39,508 bases of DNA. Source: an uncultured Rhodospirillales bacterium. GTDB taxonomy: Bacteria > Pseudomonadota > Alphaproteobacteria > RF32 > CAG-239. Below the pieces are notes generated by a model, which worked only from the letters and a program-made list of their open reading frames with translations, did no database searches and was not told the DNA's origin. Both the position numbers and the translations under genes were made by a program. The stretch covers positions 1-39,508 of the forward strand of contig CACYYO010000019.1 of NCBI GenBank assembly GCA_902778645.1, read 5' to 3'. Shown in pieces: positions 17,624-25,929 of the stretch (positions within the stretch are counted from its first letter, which is position 1; every line of letters begins with the position of its first letter).

Positions 17624-17691
17624 ATTAGCCTCAAATATCGTGTTTTAAGAGGGATAAACTCCTGCTACTCGCCTCATTCTCCGAATTTTAT
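17624..17691. repeat. 68-bp direct repeat, second copy
   Basis: Same as 17418-17485 with one mismatch, offset 206 bp. It ends 17 bp before the stop codon of the zinc-ribbon gene on the minus strand. Confidence 0.9.
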
Positions 17692-17707
17692 AGAAAGAGT
17701 AAAGTTT

Positions 17708-19846
17708 TTAAAATAATTCAAGCTGTTTTTTATATTTATTATCTTCATCTTTATCTATATATCGCCAAATATATCCACCTGCAGTATTTCCTCGATATCG
17801 ACATACTTTAGAAATTTCTCCGCTGCTTATATGTGTTTTTCGAGAAGCATCTGAAATAGATGTAAATTTTTCTATAATTTTATTTGTTTTAGGATCAATC
17901 ATATTCACTGCTTTAACTTTTGTAGCGGTTGCTTTTTTTATTCCACACATCGGGCACCCAGTAGGTTTTTTAATGGCAGTTCTGTGATTCGGTGAAGCTT
18001 CCCATTCATAACCACATTTATGACATTTCCACCATACTTTCTTATTTAATCCTGCAGTAACCAATTCAGCAGTTAAAGTGCCATTTTTTTCAATATTCCA
18101 GTCTATTGCAATATCAGGATGTGTTGTTGCTAAATCATTATACCCTTTTTTTACAACTCGATTTGAGCAACAAGGGCATTTGCTTCCTTGGGTTCTACTT
18201 CTAATTGATGCTTGCCATTTATAACCACATTTGGCACACTTCCACCAAACCTTTACATGAGAACCTTTAGGAGTTTTGGATAAATCAATAATTTGATTTA
18301 AATCAAAATCCCATTCATCTTTTAAGTGAGGACAAACTGTAAATAAATCACTCGTTCCTGCAATAGGAACTCTACCAGCACAAGCTGGACAGCCTGATTT
18401 ATGGCCTATACGATTACTTCCAGAGGCTTGCCATTCATAACCACACTTTTGACATTTCCACCAATATACTCTATTACTTCTAGGCCTAATATCTGTTGGT
18501 TTAATATTGCCATTTTTTGTTGGATGCCATTCTTTAGCTATTTCAGGATATAAAGTTTCTAAATCATTTACACCGACTAAAGGCGCTTGTTTGGAACAAT
18601 TTAAGCAACCATGTCCTCTTTCGCATCTTTTTTGAGGAGATGATTGCCACTCGTATCCACACGTTGGACATTTCCACCAAACTTTATATACAGAACCGAC
18701 TTTACAATCGTAAGGAGTAAGAAAACCATTTTTTGTCGGGTGCCATTCTTTTATGAGTTCTGGGTATAATTCAGCGATAGAATCTTTGACTTTAGTTTGA
18801 TATCCTTCTCGTATTTTTATTTCATCTCTTTTGAGATTAATATCAATTGTCTTTTTAGAAAAATTTAGATGTTTCATTAAGTATTTTATTGTTTCTTCTA
18901 AATTAGGAATGCCATTTAGTTGAATGATACTTAATTGCTCATCAGCAATCTCTGAACCTAATTCAGACATTTGTTCCCTAATACGTAATAGTTTTATACC
19001 ATTTTTAACACATCTTTGATACTTTTCTCGCTCTCTTTTTAGTTTATCTTTTTTATGCCACTGAGCACCATCATATTCAATAGCCCATTTCAAAGAAGGA
19101 ATATAAATATCTAATTCCATATTACCTAGAAACGGAGCTTTATAGGAATTTATTGTATCTGGATATAATTTTTTTACATAATAAAACACAGCCTGTTCAG
19201 GAAAAGATGTTCTATTTTGCTTGCAACAAATAGGACAATTAGTTCCTTCTAATGCTCGAGTTCTTTCTCCTATTCTGGCTTGATATTCATGATTATTTGG
19301 ACATAACCACCAAACTTTTTTATTACTTTTTAATTTTACATGTTCAGGTCTTAGAGCTCCATTTTTCATTGGATGCCATTCTTTAGCAATGTCAGGACGT
19401 AAAGTAGCTAAATCATCTTTTCCTATTGTCGGTTTATGTAAACAATGTGGACAGCCGCGTTTGCTACGCACTTTCGTTTGCCAATCCTTACCGCATTTAG
19501 GACATAACCACCAGACTAATCTATCTGATTGTTTAGTTACCATATCAGGTGTCAAATTTCCATTTTTAGTAGGATGCCATTCTTTTGCATCATCGGGATG
19601 AAATGTAGCGAAATCATTTATACCCTTAACGACTACTCTATTTGTACAACAGGGGCAGTGAGCTGGTTTTATCTTTCTTGTGCGCTCAATTACTGCCTGT
19701 AGCCATTTATATCCACACCTTTTACACTTCCACCAAACTTTCTTGTGGCTGCCCATAGTAATTTTCGATGGGTCTAGGTTTTTATTAGCTTCCCAATCCC
19801 ATTCTGCCATTAAATCAGGATTTTCTGTGAGGTAGTGTTTTTCCAT
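17708..19846 (-). CDS. Zinc-ribbon repeat protein with a central Vsr/DUF559-like nuclease domain and a C-terminal NUMOD1-like domain
   Basis: 712 residues. Seven copies of a ~65-residue zinc-ribbon unit (pattern HPxxAKEWHPTKNG, KVWWKCxxCGYxWQ, CPxC; DUF4379-like) form two blocks at ~5-210 (three) and ~355-640 (four). Unit 3 has CPNNH in place of CxxC. Between the blocks, ~211-300 looks like a Vsr/DUF559-type endonuclease: ELDIYIP (Glu244, Asp246), IEYDGAQWH (Glu257, Asp259, His264), then CVKNGIKLLRIRE. The tail ~645-697 (ITS..ASRKTHISSGEISKVC...GGYIWRYI) resembles NUMOD1, a DNA-binding module of homing endonucleases. Inferred role: a DNA endonuclease, perhaps of a mobile or defence type. No Shine-Dalgarno is visible. 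It flanks a repeat nest and lies 19 bp after a lipoprotein gene. Confidence 0.8.
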   Translation of the reverse strand: MEKHYLTENPDLMAEWDWEANKNLDPSKITMGSHKKVWWKCKRCGYKWLQAVIERTRKIKPAHCPCCTNRVVVKGINDFATFHPDDAKEWHPTKNGNLTPDMVTKQSDRLVWWLCPKCGKDWQTKVRSKRGCPHCLHKPTIGKDDLATLRPDIAKEWHPMKNGALRPEHVKLKSNKKVWWLCPNNHEYQARIGERTRALEGTNCPICCKQNRTSFPEQAVFYYVKKLYPDTINSYKAPFLGNMELDIYIPSLKWAIEYDGAQWHKKDKLKREREKYQRCVKNGIKLLRIREQMSELGSEIADEQLSIIQLNGIPNLEETIKYLMKHLNFSKKTIDINLKRDEIKIREGYQTKVKDSIAELYPELIKEWHPTKNGFLTPYDCKVGSVYKVWWKCPTCGYEWQSSPQKRCERGHGCLNCSKQAPLVGVNDLETLYPEIAKEWHPTKNGNIKPTDIRPRSNRVYWWKCQKCGYEWQASGSNRIGHKSGCPACAGRVPIAGTSDLFTVCPHLKDEWDFDLNQIIDLSKTPKGSHVKVWWKCAKCGYKWQASIRSRTQGSKCPCCSNRVVKKGYNDLATTHPDIAIDWNIEKNGTLTAELVTAGLNKKVWWKCHKCGYEWEASPNHRTAIKKPTGCPMCGIKKATATKVKAVNMIDPKTNKIIEKFTSISDASRKTHISSGEISKVCRYRGNTAGGYIWRYIDKDEDNKYKKQLELF

Positions 19847-19865
19847 ATGGTTAGTCAGTTATTAT

Positions 19866-20216
19866 TTAGTATTTTACACAAGAATCTCCTTTAGTCTGCC
19901 ATTTTATGACTTTATTATTTTGCAGAACGAAAGTTGTGTCGCACCATTCATTGACGGTATACCCAGGTGTAAAAGAGGTATAAGAATATGTTCCATAATT
20001 ATTTGTATAAGCATTTCCGGGAATATACTCTTGAACGCTTTGTTTGTAGGTTAAGTATTCAGTATTTTTATCTAATTGATATGATTTATCAGGAACACCC
20101 CACGTATCTATTAGATTAACTTTATCCATACCAATGAATGAATCAAGATAAATAGCGTATTTTTCGTATGTAGCGCAGGATGTTAGCAATATTAGTAAAA
20201 ATAGAATTTTTTTCAT
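19866..20216 (-). CDS. Small lipoprotein, unknown function
   Basis: 116 residues. A signal peptide with lipobox (FLLILLTSC, Cys14) predicts an outer- or inner-membrane lipoprotein. The mature part has IGMDKVNLIDTWGVPDKSY, a weak match to the BamE/SmpA pattern in which a glycine-methionine turn precedes a GxPD motif. The rest is rich in Tyr, Thr and Asn. The start has AAGAGGTTATG upstream. It may share a transcript with the zinc-ribbon gene that follows, but the functions show no obvious link. Confidence 0.75.
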   Translation of the reverse strand: MKKILFLLILLTSCATYEKYAIYLDSFIGMDKVNLIDTWGVPDKSYQLDKNTEYLTYKQSVQEYIPGNAYTNNYGTYSYTSFTPGYTVNEWCDTTFVLQNNKVIKWQTKGDSCVKY

Positions 20217-20301
20217 GCATAACCTCTTATAACTATTTGAATATTTATATATTAATAAAATTTTTTATAATTACAATATGTATTCTGTATAAATATATTC
20301 C

Positions 20302-21006
20302 CTAATCCCCGAATCTTTCGTCTTCTTTGACTTGAACGAGTTGTTCTAAGATATTGAATGATTTTTCGGGGGCGAGGGACCAGAAGTTTTTATACTGTTC
20401 AGCGTGGTTGGTAATACCGGGGGTGTCGCTGATGAGGCGAACCGATAAAAACGGGGTATTATACAAATAGCAGACTTGGGCAATGGCGTTTGATTCCATA
20501 TCAACCGCCAAAGCTTCCGGAAATAATTGTTTAATATGTTGTAATTCTTCTAACTTTGTCACAAATAAATCGCCGCTGACGGTTAGCCCTAAATGGATTT
20601 TCAAATCTGTTTTGAGATTTGGCGTGGCATGTAATAAGGTTTTATCACCGATGTAACGTGCAGGAAGGTCTTGCACTTGTCCATAAACATTGCCTTCGCC
20701 GTACCAAGCATCATGGTATGTTGTTTGCTGGGCAATGACAACGTCCATCACACCTAAGGATTTATCAAGTGCACCGGCAATTCCGGTGTTGATAATGCGT
20801 GTCGGGTGGAAGTTGTTAATCATCTCAACCGTTGCGGCAGCGGCATTGACTTTCCCCATGCCGGACTTCATCACGACAACTTCTTGCCCGTCTAACTGCC
20901 CTTCAATAAAATGAATATGCCTTAAATTTTGCTCTTTTTTATTGGTAAGGTTTTGAGCAACAAGCTCAAATTCTTTTTGTAATGCAACGATAATTCCGGT
21001 TTTCAT
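20302..21006 (-). CDS. mtnN: 5'-methylthioadenosine/S-adenosylhomocysteine nucleosidase
   Basis: 234 residues, the usual Pfs/MtnN size. Recognised motifs: MKTGIIVALQKEFELV at the N-terminus, VVMKSGMGKVNAAAAT, IINTGIAGALD, VSGDLFV, AVDMESNAIAQVCY (ribose and base contacts) and VRLISDTPG, where the Asp is the catalytic acid. It hydrolyses MTA and SAH to adenine plus the thioribose, recycling methionine and relieving methylation inhibition. The ribosome-binding site is AAGGAACTTTT. It follows ileS on the same strand after a strong hairpin, so it may be transcribed separately or by read-through. Confidence 0.9.
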   Translation of the reverse strand: MKTGIIVALQKEFELVAQNLTNKKEQNLRHIHFIEGQLDGQEVVVMKSGMGKVNAAAATVEMINNFHPTRIINTGIAGALDKSLGVMDVVIAQQTTYHDAWYGEGNVYGQVQDLPARYIGDKTLLHATPNLKTDLKIHLGLTVSGDLFVTKLEELQHIKQLFPEALAVDMESNAIAQVCYLYNTPFLSVRLISDTPGITNHAEQYKNFWSLAPEKSFNILEQLVQVKEDERFGD

Positions 21007-21054
21007 AAAAGTTCCTTTTCAAAGGCAGTGTGGCATTTGGCAACAAGGCTGTGG

Positions 21055-21096
21055 ATGCCGGATATGGCACATCTTGTGAGGTGTGCCTTCCGGCAT
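21055..21096. other. Strong hairpin between ileS and mtnN
   Basis: ATGCCGGA / TCCGGCAT outer stem and GGCACA / TGTGCC inner stem with a 9-nt loop. There is no T-run, so it may be a processing or mRNA-stability structure rather than an intrinsic terminator. Confidence 0.6.
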
Positions 21097-21109
21097 GACA
21101 AGGTTGTGA

Positions 21110-24100
21110 TTAAGCGACTTTGGCGTCGAAGCAAATAGCTGCGCCTTCAATGTCGGCTTGGGTTCCTTCCGTGCAGTTATTATTAAACTTAACCGCCAAA
21201 ACCTGCTCGGCAACATAGGCTTTATTTTCTTCCAAAGCCAGAGCCAATTCTTTATCGGTTGTTTGATAGCTCAATTCAATGCGGTCAGAAATGTTAAAGT
21301 CTTTATCTTTACGCAAAGTTTGAACCAGACGAATGAAGTCACGCGCCATACCCTCACGACGGAGTTCGTCGGTGACGTTGGTGTCAAGAGTGACAACCGC
21401 TTTGTTATCCGCAAAGGCTAAGCCGGCAACACCGTCTTTCATCTCGAGGCGAACTTCAAACAAATCTTTGGTCAATGTTTTGCCGGCAATACTCAATGTG
21501 CCGTCAGCATTTAAAGCCCACTGATTTTGTTTGTAAGCGCCCATCACTGCGCCCATGTCTTTGCCTAAAGCTTTACCGAGCAACGGGGTGTAAAGATAAA
21601 TTTTCTTGGTGGCATAATTTTCAAGATTGCTGTCAAAGTTGACTTTTTTGACATTTAATTCGTCTTTGACAATCTCTTGATAAGAGCTATCTAACTCAGC
21701 GCCGATAACGGTTAAGCTGTTTAGCGGCAGACGGTTACGCAAGTTCTTTTCCTCACGGATAAATTTACCGGCAGAGCAGAGTTCTTGCACAAAGTCCATA
21801 GTGTGAACCAGCTTTTCATCATATTTGATTTCTGCAAGGGCAGGGTAATCACACAAGTGGACACTTTCTTCACCGGTTAGGGTTTTGAAGACGTGCTCGC
21901 TCAAGAACGGCATTAACGGTGCAATGATTTTGCAGACGTTGACCAAAACCGTATACAACGTATCAAAAGCTTGGGCGTCGCCTTCCCAAAAACGATCACG
22001 GGTGCGGCGGATGTACCAGTTATTCAAAACTTCCATAAATGTCGCAACTTCAGATGTCGCAAGAGCAACATCATAAGTTTCCAATCCTTGTTTAACGATA
22101 TCACGCAAGTGCTTCAATTTAGATAAAATATAGTTATCAATTGCCTCTGCGGATGTATAAATTTCTTTGGCTTTATATTCTTCAGCATTCGCATACAAAG
22201 TGAAGAAATAGAAAGCATTCCACAGCGGAATTAAAGCAACACGTGAAGCTTTTGCAATTTCTTTACCCTCTTTATCGACGGCTAAGTTGCCGCCTTTCAA
22301 AACAGGAGAAGAAACCAAAAACCAACGCAGAGCATCAGAACCGATGGTTTCTAAAACTTCGTTCGGGTCAGGATAATTCTTCAGGCGTTTAGAGAGTTTT
22401 TGCCCGCCTTCAGCCATCAGCAAGCCGGTGCAAATACAATTCTTAAATGCCGGACGATTGTGCAAGGCGGTTGAAAGAACCGTTAAAGTATAGAACCAAC
22501 CACGGGTTTGGTCCATGGCTTCAACAATAAAATCAGCCGGGAAGTGGCTTTCAAACCATTCTTTATTTTCGAACGGATAGTGAACTTGCGCATAAGGCAT
22601 AGAGCCGGATTCAAACCAGCAATCGAACACATCACTGACGCGGCGCATCATGGTTTTGCCGGACGGATCATCAGGGTTGGGGTAAACAACTTCGTCAATA
22701 TAAGGTTTATGCAAGTCTTTAACCTCAATACCGGTTTTTTCTTTGATTTCTTGCAAGGAACCGAAGACATCAATTCTCGGGAAATCAGGATTATCAGATT
22801 TCCAAACCGGAATAGGTGTGCCCCAAAAACGGTTACGAGAGATTGACCAATCACGAGCCCCTTCTAGCCATTTACCGAAGCGGCCGTCTTTAATATGATC
22901 CGGAACCCAGTTGATCTCCTGATTGTTCTTGACCATATCATCGCGAAAATCCGTGACTTTAACAAACCAAGAAGACATGGCTTTATAAATCAGCGGGGTA
23001 TCGGTGCGCCAGCAGAACGGATAAGAGTGGGTGTATTGCTCTTTTTTGACAAGTAAACCGTTTTCTTTCAGCCACTGCATAATCGGTTCGTTGGTTTCAA
23101 AAACCTGCTTGCCTTGATAGTCAGGAACTTCAGATGTGAATTTACCGGCCTCATCAACAGGACAAATCACAGGGAAGTTTTCATCATAAGCACGGCAGGC
23201 CTCAAAGTCATCTTGACCAAAACCGGGGGCAATATGAACAACACCGGTACCATCTTCGGTAGAAACAAACTCGCCGGAAAGAACGCGGAAAGCGCCTTTT
23301 TCTTTCAGGTGCTTAAAGTAAGGGAACATCGGCTCATAGCCTAACCCGAGCAAATCTTTGCCTTTCATGGTGCTAACTTGGGTGGCATGTTCGAGTTGCT
23401 TTTTATAACGGCCGAGCAAGGCTTGTGCAAGGATATATTTTTGCCCGTCTTCTTCCATAACTGCATAGTCGATATCTTCGCCGACGGCAAGCATTAAGTT
23501 AGAGGGTAATGTCCAAGGCGTGGTGGTCCAGACCAGAATTTTCATGCCATTTTCAAGTTTGAACATCACGGTAATGGCATTGTCTGTTTTATCCTGATAA
23601 CCTTGGTTGACTTCAAAGTTAGACAATGGTGTTTCAGCCGCCCAAGAGTATGGCAAAACGCGGAAGTCTTCATAAACCAAACCTTTATCATAAAGCTGTT
23701 TGAAATTGTTGATAACGCTTTCCATAAAGGGCAGTTGCATGGTTTTGTAGTCGTGGGAAAAATCAACCCAGCGACCGATACGCTTAAACATCTCTACCCA
23801 AATACCGGAATATTTCAAAACGTCAGAACGGCAGAAATTGTTGAACTTTTCAACACCGTATTCTTCGATTTGTTTACGTCCCGACACGCCTAACTGTTTT
23901 TCAGCAGACATTTCCGCCGGCAGACCATGACAGTCCCAACCGAGGCGACGTTCAACCTTTTTGCCGTTCATGGTTTGGAAACGGGCAACAACATCTTTCA
24001 CATAAGAGACCATAATGTGTCCATAGTGCGGGGTGCCGTTGGCAAACGGAGGTCCGTCATAAAAAACAAATTCGGCAGCACCGTCACGATTGTGAACGGA

Positions 24101-24196
24101 TTTTTCAAACGTTTTATCTTCTTCCCAGAATTTGAGAACGTTTTTTTCGATTTCTACAAAATCAGCTTTTGCTTTTGTCTCAGCGTAATATTTCAT
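21110..24196 (-). CDS. ileS: Isoleucyl-tRNA synthetase
   Basis: 1028 residues. HIGH is HYGH at 57-60 (PFANGTPHYGH). GWDCHGLPAE marks the start of the editing-domain insertion. KMSKS reads KLSKRLKNYPDP, the KxSKR form of the eukaryote-like IleRS group (IleS2 type), which also matches the length. It charges tRNA-Ile and edits Val-tRNA. The start has AAGG about 8 nt upstream. A consensus promoter at 24362-24390 is followed by an Ile-rich leader peptide and a hairpin/T-run, so expression is probably controlled by attenuation. IleS2-type enzymes are often less sensitive to mupirocin, but that cannot be shown here. Confidence 0.96.
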   Translation of the reverse strand: MKYYAETKAKADFVEIEKNVLKFWEEDKTFEKSVHNRDGAAEFVFYDGPPFANGTPHYGHIMVSYVKDVVARFQTMNGKKVERRLGWDCHGLPAEMSAEKQLGVSGRKQIEEYGVEKFNNFCRSDVLKYSGIWVEMFKRIGRWVDFSHDYKTMQLPFMESVINNFKQLYDKGLVYEDFRVLPYSWAAETPLSNFEVNQGYQDKTDNAITVMFKLENGMKILVWTTTPWTLPSNLMLAVGEDIDYAVMEEDGQKYILAQALLGRYKKQLEHATQVSTMKGKDLLGLGYEPMFPYFKHLKEKGAFRVLSGEFVSTEDGTGVVHIAPGFGQDDFEACRAYDENFPVICPVDEAGKFTSEVPDYQGKQVFETNEPIMQWLKENGLLVKKEQYTHSYPFCWRTDTPLIYKAMSSWFVKVTDFRDDMVKNNQEINWVPDHIKDGRFGKWLEGARDWSISRNRFWGTPIPVWKSDNPDFPRIDVFGSLQEIKEKTGIEVKDLHKPYIDEVVYPNPDDPSGKTMMRRVSDVFDCWFESGSMPYAQVHYPFENKEWFESHFPADFIVEAMDQTRGWFYTLTVLSTALHNRPAFKNCICTGLLMAEGGQKLSKRLKNYPDPNEVLETIGSDALRWFLVSSPVLKGGNLAVDKEGKEIAKASRVALIPLWNAFYFFTLYANAEEYKAKEIYTSAEAIDNYILSKLKHLRDIVKQGLETYDVALATSEVATFMEVLNNWYIRRTRDRFWEGDAQAFDTLYTVLVNVCKIIAPLMPFLSEHVFKTLTGEESVHLCDYPALAEIKYDEKLVHTMDFVQELCSAGKFIREEKNLRNRLPLNSLTVIGAELDSSYQEIVKDELNVKKVNFDSNLENYATKKIYLYTPLLGKALGKDMGAVMGAYKQNQWALNADGTLSIAGKTLTKDLFEVRLEMKDGVAGLAFADNKAVVTLDTNVTDELRREGMARDFIRLVQTLRKDKDFNISDRIELSYQTTDKELALALEENKAYVAEQVLAVKFNNNCTEGTQADIEGAAICFDAKVA

Positions 24197-24261
24197 TATC
24201 TTTACCTTAAAGTTGAATGTTTTTATATTAATTTTGAATAAGTTAGAAAATTTTATGTATG

Positions 24262-24287
24262 AAAAAACGCGTATCCCCTAAGGGATA
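24262..24287 (-). terminator. Candidate attenuator hairpin in the ileS leader
   Basis: In the transcript TATCCC, loop TTAG, GGGATA is followed by CGCG and then six T. The stem overlaps the last codons of the leader peptide and its stop codon lies in the loop. GGGGATA can pair instead with TATCTCC at 24300-24306 of the same leader, giving a competing fold. The four bases between stem and T-run are not ideal for an intrinsic terminator. Confidence 0.6.
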
Positions 24288-24325
24288 ATAATGGAGATGG
24301 GAGATATGTTAAAAATGCGCTTCAT
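24278..24325 (-). CDS. ileS leader peptide, six Ile in 15 residues
   Basis: The frame MKRIFNISPISIIIP plus TAG starts about 30 nt after the predicted transcription start and ends inside a hairpin. Six of 15 codons are Ile (ATT, ATA, ATC, ATT, ATT, ATC), with three in a row at codons 12-14 next to the hairpin. This is the layout of amino-acid attenuators such as the ilv, his and trp leaders: a ribosome stalled at Ile codons would cover the TATCCC arm and prevent the hairpin. The Shine-Dalgarno is weak (TTGAA), which is the main weakness of the call. Confidence 0.65.
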   Translation of the reverse strand: MKRIFNISPISIIIP

Positions 24326-24361
24326 TTCAATAGAATCTATTATTTGTTTAAAACCGGGGCA

Positions 24362-24390
24362 AGTTTAGAGCAGGAAGTCTCGCTTGTCAA
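24362..24390 (-). promoter_or_regulatory. ileS promoter
   Basis: On the minus strand TTGACA (24385-24390), 17 bp, TAAACT (24362-24367). The predicted start near 24355 gives a leader of about 160 nt. Confidence 0.8.
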
Positions 24391-24414
24391 GGGGGAGATA
24401 AAGGATTTTCGGTG

Positions 24415-25692
24415 TTATTTTATTTGGTGATTTTGCCAGCCTTTAGCCGCACGATTTATGCAATCGTTATAAGGCACATCTTGTCGGACAGGGGCGGCGA
24501 TACGACCGCAAATGACAGATTTTCCGGCTTGTATTATTTCAGGGATTTCCCAAGCTTTATTTGCTAATTTATAACGAGCTAAATCTGCCATTAAACGCGC
24601 TTCCATGTAGTCTCCGAGCGTTGTGTTACGAAGGTTGATTTTGGTGAAGCGTTGGGCTAAAGCCGAAAATTGTTGTTGATGTTCGGGCAGAATGTAACCG
24701 GTGTTTTGCAGTAGGTTTGCAAAGCTTTGTCGGACGACGGGGTTTTTCCAACCCCCACCGAATAAAATGATGTTTTGCGGTATAGTGATGTTTTGCGGAA
24801 CTAATGTCAGGGCTTGTGCCGCAATATAGGCTGCAAAGTACTCAAATGTGTGGACAGTGTCTGCAAAACTTAAATTTTGTTGTTCAACGAATTGGAAAAT
24901 TTGCTCTTTATGATAATAAGCCGGGTCACCTGATTTGGGGAGCGGAAGTTCATAATATCGGTGACCGAAATTAAATAATTCTTGAAGCAATTTTTTATTT
25001 AATTTTCCTTTGAGCCCGAACATTCCGTCTTTATCAAAAGCATATTCGGTATGACGGCGGATGTAGTTGTCGGTATATTCGTTAAACGGTCCGGCATCAG
25101 CACCAAGTTGTGCCTTACCATCGGTAATCAGGGCAAAATTTGAGGTGTTGCCGCCGTTGTAGTAGCATCCGTCCCCTTCTGTGGCGGCAATATGTGCATT
25201 GTGCGGAGGAACAAGAGGTGCACCGTCAAAACCAGCCATGAGCGGATCGGAGCGGAAATCGTAGACAACAGGAATGCCGGTTAAGTCAGCAAGCATTTGT
25301 CCGGATCCGATTTGCAAAGTATACGGTGATGTACCGTCATTTTTGGCTTTCGAGGGAGGATTGTGGTCAAGGGTTTTACCGTGAAAGCCGATAGCGTTAA
25401 TTGTGCTTTTATCGATGTCGTTTTGCAGGCACATTTCATTGATGCAGTCGGCAATCTGGCGGATATATTCGTCATGAATAGGGCGAAACTCAGGAATATT
25501 TTCGATTTCCGAGCGCGTTTTGTTAAAAACCCGAATGCGCAGGTTTTCAATTTTTTGTTGCATTTCTTTGGTGTAGGGCTTTGTGTATGTGCAAATATCG
25601 TGCATTTTGTCGTTATCAAATTCGGTTAATACCAAATCAATCGCATCCATAGAATTGCCGGTCATATTGCCGATCAGACGATATTTTGCCAC
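24415..25692 (-). CDS. AnmK-family protein, second divergent paralogue
   Basis: The GTG at 25692 with AAGGAG upstream is preferred to an ATG 39 bp further out, giving 425 residues beginning MAKYRLIGNMTGNSMDAID. This is longer than typical AnmK (~370), with an extended C-terminus. Landmarks: GFHGKT (102-107), YTLQIGSGQMLADLTGIPVVYDFRSD, GAPLVPPHN, NGGNTSNF (ATP region) and DAGPFN (199-204) in place of DTGPGN. The catalytic Asp199 and DFR are kept here, unlike in the gene at 16226, so it is the better candidate for a working sugar kinase. The substrate may be anhydro-MurNAc or a related sugar. A palindrome (25711-25725) precedes it. Confidence 0.82.
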   Translation of the reverse strand: MAKYRLIGNMTGNSMDAIDLVLTEFDNDKMHDICTYTKPYTKEMQQKIENLRIRVFNKTRSEIENIPEFRPIHDEYIRQIADCINEMCLQNDIDKSTINAIGFHGKTLDHNPPSKAKNDGTSPYTLQIGSGQMLADLTGIPVVYDFRSDPLMAGFDGAPLVPPHNAHIAATEGDGCYYNGGNTSNFALITDGKAQLGADAGPFNEYTDNYIRRHTEYAFDKDGMFGLKGKLNKKLLQELFNFGHRYYELPLPKSGDPAYYHKEQIFQFVEQQNLSFADTVHTFEYFAAYIAAQALTLVPQNITIPQNIILFGGGWKNPVVRQSFANLLQNTGYILPEHQQQFSALAQRFTKINLRNTTLGDYMEARLMADLARYKLANKAWEIPEIIQAGKSVICGRIAAPVRQDVPYNDCINRAAKGWQNHQIK

Positions 25693-25710
25693 ATTGCTCT
25701 CCTTTTTTAT

Positions 25711-25725
25711 CAGTTTGGAAAACTG
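25711..25725. promoter_or_regulatory. Small palindrome upstream of the second AnmK-like gene
   Basis: CAGTTT-GGA-AAACTG, a perfect 6-bp inverted repeat just before the ribosome-binding site. It may be an operator or an mRNA hairpin. Confidence 0.35.
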
Positions 25726-25770
25726 TAGCACGAAATAGTTAGTTTTTTATAAAATTTTGGAAAATAATAC

Positions 25771-25799
25771 TTGCTAAATAAAAAAATATAATGTAAAAG
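25771..25799 (+). promoter_or_regulatory. Promoter of the tRNA-Glu gene
   Basis: TTGCTA (25771-25776), 17 bp, TAAAAG (25794-25799), 15 bp before the tRNA, parallel to the tRNA-Asp promoter. Confidence 0.5.
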
Positions 25800-25814
25800 A
25801 CAATCAATCTGTTC

Positions 25815-25890
25815 GGTTCCATCGTCTAGTGGTCTAGGACATGGCCCTCTCAAGGCTAAAACACGAGTTCAAATCTCGTTGGAATCACCA
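25815..25890 (+). tRNA. tRNA-Glu (CTC)
   Basis: A 76-nt cloverleaf with encoded CCA. Acceptor GGTTCCA / TGGAATC has one G-T pair. Anticodon stem TGGCC/GGCTA encloses loop CTCTCAA with anticodon CTC. T-arm ACGAG-TTCAAAT-CTCGT. Downstream, after the terminator, an inverted imperfect copy of its T-arm appears at about 25939-25952. Confidence 0.96.
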
Positions 25891-25929
25891 ATTATAAAAA
25901 TGCTCCCTTTGGGGAGCTTTTTTATAATT
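25891..25929 (+). terminator. Terminator after tRNA-Glu
   Basis: GCTCCC, loop TTTG, GGGAGC then T-run, extended outward by AATTATAAAAA and its complement. Confidence 0.9.

Noticed and set aside
17317-17691. CRISPR array in the repeat-rich gap
   Set aside because: Only two copies of a 68-bp unit with a 138-bp interval, no regular spacers and no cas genes.
24197-24361. T-box or other riboswitch in the ileS leader
   Set aside because: No T-box sequence (TGGNACCGCG-like) or other known aptamer core is visible; the Ile-rich short frame explains the leader better.
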